From: Caldilineaceae bacterium
GTDB lineage: Bacteria > Chloroflexota > Anaerolineae > Caldilineales > Caldilineaceae
Reading direction: 5' to 3'
Assembly: GCA_015494005.1 (NCBI GenBank)
Contig: WGCB01000509.1
Coordinates: 1 to 7,776 of the forward strand
Length of the DNA stretch: 7,776 nucleotides
Below are positions 1 through 5,409 of the stretch, one piece after another; the stretch's first letter is position 1; each line of letters starts with the position of its first letter. Below the pieces are notes generated by a model, which had not been told where the DNA came from, ran no database searches, and saw only the letters and a list, made by a program, of their open reading frames with translations. Position numbers and translations under genes: made by a program.

Positions 1-1688
1 CCGGCCCCCCCGTGATCGCCCTGCCCGGGGATGGTCTGGCTGTGCCCCAGGATCTGCCCAGCTTGGCCCAGCGCTGGCAGGCGGCGGACAGCCCCCTGCT
101 CCCTAGCGGCAACTCCCTGCCCCCACTGCCCGGCATCGTGGAGTCGGCGCCCCGCTTCACCGGCTTGGCCGTTCGGGCCCTGGACGAGCCGGGCATCATG
201 GAGGCCTTGGCGGCTCGGCGGGGCTGGCTGACCGACACGCCAGGCCTCTGGATCACCCTGCGCAGCGTAGGGCGGGAGCAGGTCTGGATGGGCCAGAGCA
301 TCGCCCCGGCCAACCGGGTGCCCCTGGTCATCGAGTACGGAGACGCCAGTGGCCAGTTGGCGGGCCTCACCCTCTGGCAGGACCAGCGCCCCATCGCCCG
401 CCTGGACACGCCTCCCTCGGATGGTCGCTGGCAGGTGGAAGTGCCGGCCATTCCCGGCAGCTTCCTCTACGCGGTGGCCACCCAGGCCGACGGCGGCTTC
501 GGGGTGACCGCGCCCATCCAGGTGCGCCGGGAAGGCCAGGGCCAGGTGCGGATCAACGAGCTGCTGCCGGCCCCAGGCCAGGACTGGAACGGCGATGGCC
601 AGGTGGACAGCTACGACGAGTTCATCGAGCTCATCAACCTGGGGCCCAGCCCCGTCTCCCTGGCCGGTTGGCAGCTGACCGACGACCTGGTGAACGGGGA
701 GGAAGGGGGTGTGGAGGCGGCCAGCCGCTTCACTTTCCAGCCAGGCGACTACCTGGGCGTGGGGGATCGGCTGGTGCTCTGGCGCAGACGCAGCCGCATC
801 AGCCTGAACAACGATGGGGACGCCATCACCTTGCTGGATGACCAGGGGCAGGTGGTGGATCGAGCCAGCTGGCAGCAGAACCCGGGCGCGGATCGCTCCC
901 TGAGCCGGGTCCCGGATGGGGGCGACTGGCGGCTGACCCGGCCTTCCCCCGGCCAGCCCAACCCAGAGCAGGAGGCCAGTCCCCAGCCCGGGCCGGGCGG
1001 AGAAGCCCAGCCCACACCGCCGCCTCGGTCCCAGGGAGCGCCGCCGGGCACGCCGGGCGGGGAAGCCGTGGGGCCGCCGGGGTCCCTGGCCGCGGCCAAG
1101 CTAGCCGGCCTGAAGCAGCCTGTTCGTTTCGTGGCTGTGGTGACTGTGCCGCCGGGCCTCTTCAACGCCAGCATGTACGTGGCCGATCCCGCCCCATCGG
1201 ACGGCGGCCTGGCCTGGCTGGGCATCCAGGTCTATTCGCGCAGCGGGGTCCTGCCGCCCCTCCAGGAAGGGGATCGGGTGGACGTGCAGGGGGTGCTCCA
1301 CAGCTTCCGCGGGGAGCTGGAGGTGCTGGTGGACGGACCGCAGCAGGTCTGGCGCATGGGCGAGGGCACGCCTCTGCGTCCCCTGCCCGTGCAGGCCCAG
1401 GAGATCGGCGAGTCCTTGGAGGGGCGGCTGGTCACCTTCACCGGCGTGGTCACCGGCTGGCGACGGGACAGCCTCTTCCTGGCCGACCCGGCCGCGCCGG
1501 ACGGAGAGCCGGTCCAGGTGACGGTCCGCAGCAGCCTGCCCTGGCGGCGTCCCTTCGTGGAGCTGGGCGAAGTGTGGCAGGTGACCGGCGTGGTCAGCCA
1601 GTTTGCCCGCCGCTCCCCCTGGAACGGCGGCTACCGGGTGCTGCCCCGCTATCCCGAGGACCTGGTGCGCATCACCGAGGCCCCGTGA
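1..1688 (+). CDS. 5'-truncated multidomain protein: PHP (CehA/McbA-like) C-terminal part, lamin-tail domain, two OB-fold-like domains
   Basis: The frame is open to the window edge, so the gene very probably starts upstream. A GTG at 12 is the first possible in-window start, but no Shine-Dalgarno precedes it and no signal peptide follows. Residues below count from that GTG. Residues 45-172 resemble the tail of CehA/McbA-type PHP metallohydrolases: a helix and 'ARRGWLTDT' motif (68-76), then a beta-rich region with 'WMG' at 92-94. Residues 179-290 form a lamin-tail (LTD) beta-sandwich, with 'INELLPAPG', 'EFIELINLG' and 'LNNDGDAITLLD'. An EF-hand-like Asp/Asn loop (D191, N193, D195, D199, D202) sits inside it. 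A Pro/Gly-rich linker (about 311-360) leads to two similar OB-like beta barrels (about 370-445 and 470-555), each with a 'GVV..' or 'AVV..' strand, an '(Y/F)(V/L)ADP' turn and a 'V.GV(L/V)' strand. LTD proteins are usually extracytoplasmic, so export is inferred. The LTD call is firm, the OB call good, the PHP call moderate. Substrate is unknown. Confidence 0.8.
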   Translation, partial: GPPVIALPGDGLAVPQDLPSLAQRWQAADSPLLPSGNSLPPLPGIVESAPRFTGLAVRALDEPGIMEALAARRGWLTDTPGLWITLRSVGREQVWMGQSIAPANRVPLVIEYGDASGQLAGLTLWQDQRPIARLDTPPSDGRWQVEVPAIPGSFLYAVATQADGGFGVTAPIQVRREGQGQVRINELLPAPGQDWNGDGQVDSYDEFIELINLGPSPVSLAGWQLTDDLVNGEEGGVEAASRFTFQPGDYLGVGDRLVLWRRRSRISLNNDGDAITLLDDQGQVVDRASWQQNPGADRSLSRVPDGGDWRLTRPSPGQPNPEQEASPQPGPGGEAQPTPPPRSQGAPPGTPGGEAVGPPGSLAAAKLAGLKQPVRFVAVVTVPPGLFNASMYVADPAPSDGGLAWLGIQVYSRSGVLPPLQEGDRVDVQGVLHSFRGELEVLVDGPQQVWRMGEGTPLRPLPVQAQEIGESLEGRLVTFTGVVTGWRRDSLFLADPAAPDGEPVQVTVRSSLPWRRPFVELGEVWQVTGVVSQFARRSPWNGGYRVLPRYPEDLVRITEAP

Positions 1689-1717
1689 GCATGGTTCCAG
1701 GCCTGGCAGATCAGGCA

Positions 1718-1762
1718 AAAAAGAGGGCGAGGCGTCTTTCCTGACGACCTCGCCCTCTTTTT
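1718..1762. terminator. Bidirectional intrinsic terminator between convergent genes
   Basis: A perfect 15-bp inverted repeat (arms 1718-1732 and 1748-1762) has an A5 tract on one side and a T5 tract on the other, so either strand gives a GC-rich stem followed by a U run. The loop carries a further 4-bp pairing (1733-1736 with 1743-1746) with one bulged base at 1747. It lies 30 nt after the stop of the upstream plus-strand gene and 36 nt from the stop of the minus-strand peptidase gene, so it probably ends both transcripts. Confidence 0.93.
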
Positions 1763-1797
1763 GTTTCTGTCCGTGAGGAGTGAGCTTGCCGACGCGG

Positions 1798-4038
1798 TCA
1801 GTCCCGGCTCACCAGGGGCAGGAAGAGCTCCAGTGGGTTCAGGGGTGCGGAGAGATGGAAGGTGCGCCCTTCCCCATCCCGGACCTGGGCCAGGTTGATC
1901 ACTCGCAGGGGTTCCGAGGGATTGGAGGTGGTCAACGTGGCCGTGTAGAGGATGGTCACCGAGCTGGTGGGACTGATGGGCCCAGTCCAGGTGAGGACCG
2001 AGGTGGGGGTCAGGGGCCGAGCGCCACCGATGGCCAGGGGCTGGGCCGTGACCAGCAGCTCAGATGGCAGCTCGTTGGTCAGCCAGGCCGTGGTGGAGAC
2101 ACCGCCCTGGTTCGACATCTGGATGGTGTAGGTGACCACCTCCCCGGCAGCCACGCTGGTGGACGTCACCGCCATGCTGGAGTTGGCCAAGTTGGCCCGA
2201 GGGGCGCCCAGGTCCAGGCGGCCATAGCCGGTGAGGCTGTCCATGCCAGCAGGGCCCAGATCCACGGCCCGCCCTTCCAGGAAGGCCTGAACCTGGGCCG
2301 GAGTGTAGGACGGGTAGGCGCTCAGGACCAGAGCGGCGGCCCCGGCCACGTGGGGCGTGGCTGCGCTGGTGCCGTTGAATTTGCTGGCGGTGCCGTAGCT
2401 GGCGGTGGAGACGTTGGCGTAGGCCGCGATGTCCGGCTTGATGAAGCCGCCCGTCGCGGAGCCACCTGCGCCGTTGGTCGGCCCCTCGGAGCTGTAGGAC
2501 TCCTGGGGATAGGGGGCGTTCACGTCCAGGGCGGCCACGGTCATGGCATCCGGCGCGTCGGCCAGGTTGGCCAGGCTGCGGCTGGTCAGAATGCGGTCCA
2601 AGCGGTAGAACTTGGGCGTGAAGAGGTCGAAGTTGTTCGGCTGGCTGCCCGCGTAGCGCGCCACGACGATGCCATAGGGAGCGGGAGGGCCAGCCGTCAG
2701 CGCGAGGATGGCCTCCACAGGGCTCTGGCCTGCACCGCCGTTCTGCACGGCCTCGCTGGCGGCTACGGTTTCCCATATGCCCTGGCTGCCGTTCCAACGC
2801 ACCAGGTACAGATCGTAGTCTTGGTCCGTGGTGGCCCAGTCGTCCCAGCGCAGGTACACCGAGACGATCTGTCCCCCAGGGATCAGGTAGGCGGTGGAGC
2901 CGTCCCCAGGACCAAAGAAGTTGACCTCCACGGAGGGTGTGAAATTCAGCACCTTGTCCCCGTCCGGGTCCGAGAAGGGGCCGCTCCAGTGGTTCTCTCG
3001 GTCGTTTCCCGCGGCCGTGGCCCAGAAGATGCCTGCGGCCCGAGCCTGGGCGACCACGTCCGCGAAGAAGCCCGTGCCATCCCCGGGTGTCAGGTTGTAC
3101 CAGCCCAGGGAAGTGGAGATCACGTCCACCTTGGCCACGTCCCGCATCCAGATCATGGCCTCCTGCAGGTCCACGTCCGTGCCGATCTTGGCCAGATAGA
3201 GCTGGGCGTCCGGCGCGATGTCGTGGACGATCTCCGCGCAGGCCGCGCCATGTTTCGTGGTGCCATCCACTTCGTCGTCCGTCTCCCCGTCCACGAAGTT
3301 CTTCACCGTCACCTTGGCCGGCAGCTCGCTGCCCAGCAGGCCGAGATAGCCCTGAAAACCGCCATCGATGATGCCGATCCGCACGCCCTGGCCCCGGAAA
3401 CCCGCCAGATGCCAGGTGATGACGCTGCTATCGTCCAGGGCCTCGGTGGTGTAGGCGCCAGAAGCGCGCAGGCTGGTATCGAACTCCAGGAGGGTGGGCT
3501 GGGGTGGCCGCTTCACGTAGTGGATGCCTGGGCGCTGGGCCAAGGTTCGCAGGGCCGAGAGGGGCGCCCATCCCTGCAGGAGCGTCCCGTCCAGCCGGGC
3601 GCCGGTGATCTCCCCGCCCAGGGCCGCCACTGCCTGGGAGACCTGCTCCCGCTGGGCCGCATCGACGACCAGCTGCACGTGGGCCTGCTCCCCCTCCAGC
3701 CGCACCCCGACCGCCTGGGCCAGGGCAGCCAAGGCGGAGAGATCGGCCGCCCCGGTCTGCTGCTCCAGGGCCTCCGCAAGGCGAGCCAGGGCCGGATCCA
3801 GACGGGTGGTCTTGGCGGCGTCCAACCCTTCCACCCGGAGATCCTGCCCAGGCGTCAGGGAGAAGGCTTCCGGGGGGAGGGTTACGGTGTCCAGCGAGGT
3901 GGGCAGGGGCGGCTCGTCCTCTGCCTGGGCTGCGCCGCCCAGCAGGCCCAGGAGGAGGAGCAGAAAGAGGAGGGACAGGATCAGGGCCCGGGCGGACAGG
4001 TGGGCCGAGCGAATGGTCCGTGCTTGGTTTGGCTGCAT
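1798..4038 (-). CDS. Secreted subtilisin-like (S8) serine peptidase with DUF11 C-terminal domain
   Basis: A 746-residue exported serine endopeptidase. The signal peptide has a basic start, a Leu-rich core (about 19-33) and a likely cut after 'AQA' (37-39). Residues about 80-180 look like a propeptide. The catalytic domain spans about 205-615: Asp225 in 'GIIDGG', His263 in 'KHGAACAE', oxyanion Asn345 in 'AAGN' and Ser558 in 'NGTSAATPHVAG', so the triad is intact. Between Asn345 and Ser558 is a long beta-rich insertion (about 365-475, with 'DYDLYLVRW'), resembling a jelly-roll or PPC-type module. Residues about 620-725 are a DUF11-like Ig-fold repeat ('VTYTIQMSNQGG'). The protein ends 'LFLPLVSRD', a hydrophobic tail I associate with exported Chloroflexota proteins. 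The ATG at 4038 was chosen over an in-frame GTG at 4074 because a perfect AAAGGAG lies 8 nt before it and the signal peptide then has normal length. The gene is monocistronic, transcribed from 4132-4160 and ended at 1718-1762. The natural substrate is unknown; a general extracellular protein-degrading role is likely. Confidence 0.95.
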   Translation of the reverse strand: MQPNQARTIRSAHLSARALILSLLFLLLLLGLLGGAAQAEDEPPLPTSLDTVTLPPEAFSLTPGQDLRVEGLDAAKTTRLDPALARLAEALEQQTGAADLSALAALAQAVGVRLEGEQAHVQLVVDAAQREQVSQAVAALGGEITGARLDGTLLQGWAPLSALRTLAQRPGIHYVKRPPQPTLLEFDTSLRASGAYTTEALDDSSVITWHLAGFRGQGVRIGIIDGGFQGYLGLLGSELPAKVTVKNFVDGETDDEVDGTTKHGAACAEIVHDIAPDAQLYLAKIGTDVDLQEAMIWMRDVAKVDVISTSLGWYNLTPGDGTGFFADVVAQARAAGIFWATAAGNDRENHWSGPFSDPDGDKVLNFTPSVEVNFFGPGDGSTAYLIPGGQIVSVYLRWDDWATTDQDYDLYLVRWNGSQGIWETVAASEAVQNGGAGQSPVEAILALTAGPPAPYGIVVARYAGSQPNNFDLFTPKFYRLDRILTSRSLANLADAPDAMTVAALDVNAPYPQESYSSEGPTNGAGGSATGGFIKPDIAAYANVSTASYGTASKFNGTSAATPHVAGAAALVLSAYPSYTPAQVQAFLEGRAVDLGPAGMDSLTGYGRLDLGAPRANLANSSMAVTSTSVAAGEVVTYTIQMSNQGGVSTTAWLTNELPSELLVTAQPLAIGGARPLTPTSVLTWTGPISPTSSVTILYTATLTTSNPSEPLRVINLAQVRDGEGRTFHLSAPLNPLELFLPLVSRD

Positions 4039-4046
4039 GACGCCTT

Positions 4047-4053
4047 CTCCTTT
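4047..4053 (-). promoter_or_regulatory. Ribosome binding site that fixes the peptidase start
   Basis: On the minus strand this reads AAAGGAG, 8 nt before the ATG at 4038. It favours that ATG over the upstream in-frame GTG at 4074, whose preceding bases hold no purine-rich motif. Confidence 0.85.
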
Positions 4054-4131
4054 GTGTTTCGACTGTGGTGCCACCGCACAGAGACACAGCCGAACATTAT
4101 GTCAAATCACCCACGTATTGGCGACAACGAA

Positions 4132-4160
4132 ATTATAGCCTGCTTGCCTCTCCAGGACAA
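4132..4160 (-). promoter_or_regulatory. Sigma70-type promoter for the S8 peptidase gene
   Basis: On the minus strand a perfect -10 TATAAT (4137-4132) follows TTGTCC (4160-4155, 4 of 6 matches to TTGACA) with a 17-nt spacer. Transcription would start near 4125, giving an untranslated leader of about 85 nt before the ATG at 4038. A perfect -10 at ideal spacing is unlikely by chance in DNA this GC-rich. Confidence 0.75.
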
Positions 4161-4185
4161 CGCCCTCGCGCGCTGGGATGCTCGT

Positions 4186-4205
4186 CGAAACCGCGCCTGG
4201 TTTCG
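4186..4205. promoter_or_regulatory. Inverted repeat, candidate operator between divergent promoters
   Basis: Perfect 7-bp arms CGAAACC and GGTTTCG flank a 6-nt spacer. The element lies upstream of the peptidase -35 (ending at 4160) and touches the presumed -35 of the transporter promoter (4202-4207). The position suits a regulator site controlling the transporter gene or both genes. No regulator gene is in the window, and no T run follows, so a terminator is unlikely. Confidence 0.45.
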
Positions 4206-4230
4206 GATTCCCTGGCACATCCGATACAAT
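4202..4230 (+). promoter_or_regulatory. Possible weak promoter for the AEC transporter gene
   Basis: TACAAT at 4225-4230 matches 5 of 6 bases of the -10 consensus. The hexamer 17 nt upstream, TTCGGA at 4202-4207, is a poor -35 (3 of 6), so an activator may be needed. It would give a leader of about 50 nt before the ATG at 4286. The inverted repeat at 4186-4205 overlaps the -35. Confidence 0.4.
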
Positions 4231-4285
4231 GGGCAGCGGGCTCCCCTGAGACGCCCAGCCACCCTACACCCGACAGAGGACGCCC

Positions 4286-5194
4286 ATGCTCTGGCAGCTC
4301 GGCCGCATCTTCCTGGACATCATCACGCCCGTCTTCGCCATCGTGCTCATCGGCTACCTGGCCGGGCCTCGGCTGGGCCTGGAGGCGCGCACCCTCTCCC
4401 GCTTCACCTACTACATCCCGGTGCCGGCCTTCGTCTTCCACGTGATGAGCACGGCCAAGGTGGAATCGGGCCTGGCCATCCGTATGGTGATCTTCATGCT
4501 GGCCGTGCAGGCTGGCTGCACCCTGTTGGGTTTCCTGACGGCTCGGCTGCTCAGGCGCCCCGCGGAGATGGTGGGGGCCTACGTGCTCATCGCCGTCTTC
4601 GGCAACGTGGGCAACTTCGGCCTGCCCATCATCGAGTTCCGCCTGGGCCCGGAGGCCCTGCTCCCGGCCACGGTCTACTTCCTGGTGATCAGCACCAGCG
4701 CCTTCGTCATCGGCGTGGCCGCGGCCGGCTGGAGCTGCCAGGGTCAGCGGGGCGCGCTCCTCTCCGTGCTCAAGACGCCCGCCCTCCTGGCCCTGCCCCC
4801 GGCCCTGCTGATCAACGGAACCGACCTGGAGCTGCCCCTCTTCCTCTCCCGCATCGTCTCCCTCCTGGCCGACGCCATGATCCCGGTCATGCTGATCACC
4901 CTGGGCGTGCAGCTGGGCGAGGTGCGGCAGATCAGGCTGAGCCGGGACACGGTCATCGCCAGCGGTCTGCGCCTCCTGGGAGGGGCCGCCCTGGCTCTGC
5001 TCCTGGTGCCCCTCTTCCAGCTGGATCGCCTGGAACGAGGCGCAGGCATCCTGCAGGCGGGCATGCCGGCCGCGGTCCTCACCTCCATCATCGCGCTGGA
5101 GTACGACATGGCCCCGGAGTTCGTCACCACCACCGTGCTCTTCTCCACCCTGGCCAGCACCGTGACCCTCACCCTGCTTTTGGCCCTGGTGTAG
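4286..5194 (+). CDS. AEC-family (auxin efflux carrier-like) transporter
   Basis: A 302-residue hydrophobic protein of usual AEC length, with about 10 predicted membrane segments in two five-helix halves around a short polar middle (about 150-160). Family-type motifs are visible: 'GNVGNFGLP' (106-114) in the first half, and 'MIPVMLITLGVQL' (198-210) and 'GMPAAVLTSIIALEYD' (259-274) in the second. Each matches a broken-helix or core region of the family. AEC proteins are secondary carriers in the cytoplasmic membrane. Bacterial members move small organic anions such as malate or malonate, and the plant name does not imply auxin transport here; the substrate cannot be read from the sequence. The ATG at 4286 is preceded by AGAGGA (4275-4280, 5-nt gap). 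The next gene starts 215 nt downstream with its own promoter. No convincing terminator is visible in 5195-5266, so some read-through is possible. The divergent peptidase gene shares the upstream control region. Confidence 0.92.
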   Translation: MLWQLGRIFLDIITPVFAIVLIGYLAGPRLGLEARTLSRFTYYIPVPAFVFHVMSTAKVESGLAIRMVIFMLAVQAGCTLLGFLTARLLRRPAEMVGAYVLIAVFGNVGNFGLPIIEFRLGPEALLPATVYFLVISTSAFVIGVAAAGWSCQGQRGALLSVLKTPALLALPPALLINGTDLELPLFLSRIVSLLADAMIPVMLITLGVQLGEVRQIRLSRDTVIASGLRLLGGAALALLLVPLFQLDRLERGAGILQAGMPAAVLTSIIALEYDMAPEFVTTTVLFSTLASTVTLTLLLALV

Positions 5195-5266
5195 CCCAGC
5201 CTCCCCAGCCCCTTTGTCGCCCACCCTCGCCTGGGCCGGGGAAATGCGCGCATCTTCCCGTCCGCG

Positions 5267-5296
5267 TTGACATTCCCTGAACGGTGGTGGTATATT
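5267..5296 (+). promoter_or_regulatory. Strong sigma70-type promoter with extended -10 for the tandem BMP lipoprotein gene
   Basis: A perfect -35 TTGACA (5267-5272) is followed after 18 nt by TATATT (5291-5296, 5 of 6). The bases directly before the -10 are TGG (5288-5290), the TGn of an extended -10. Transcription would start near 5303, leaving a leader of about 105 nt. I see no known riboswitch pattern or clear hairpin in that leader (5303-5409). Confidence 0.8.
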
Positions 5297-5409
5297 GCCC
5301 ACAGAGGGTGGCGTTGCCGATCCTTCCCCCACACTGTTCAGCCGTTCTGTTTGTCCTTAACCCACCTCACATCTGAACCAACCACATCCGCACGAACAAG
5401 GAGGCAGAA

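Noticed and set aside
12..50. GTG at 12 as a true gene start
   Set aside because: The frame is open upstream, no ribosome binding site precedes it and the protein begins inside what looks like a domain.
4039..4074. A longer peptidase start at the GTG at 4074
   Set aside because: It has no ribosome binding site and would add 12 polar residues before the signal peptide. The ATG at 4038 has a perfect AAAGGAG at good spacing.
4212..4230. Sigma54-like TGGCAC before the AEC gene
   Set aside because: The required GC element of the -12 motif is absent at the right spacing; the TACAAT -10 is a better explanation.
5194..5236. Possible terminator after the AEC gene (GCCCAG paired with CTGGGC)
   Set aside because: The arms are only 6 bp with a 31-nt loop and no T run.
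1780..5280. A stop-free plus-strand frame of 1166 codons running opposite the peptidase gene and across the transporter gene
   Set aside because: It is antisense to a clear S8 peptidase and out of frame with a clear AEC transporter. Its translation is Gly/Arg/His-rich with no recognisable domain, as expected for a shadow frame in GC-rich DNA.
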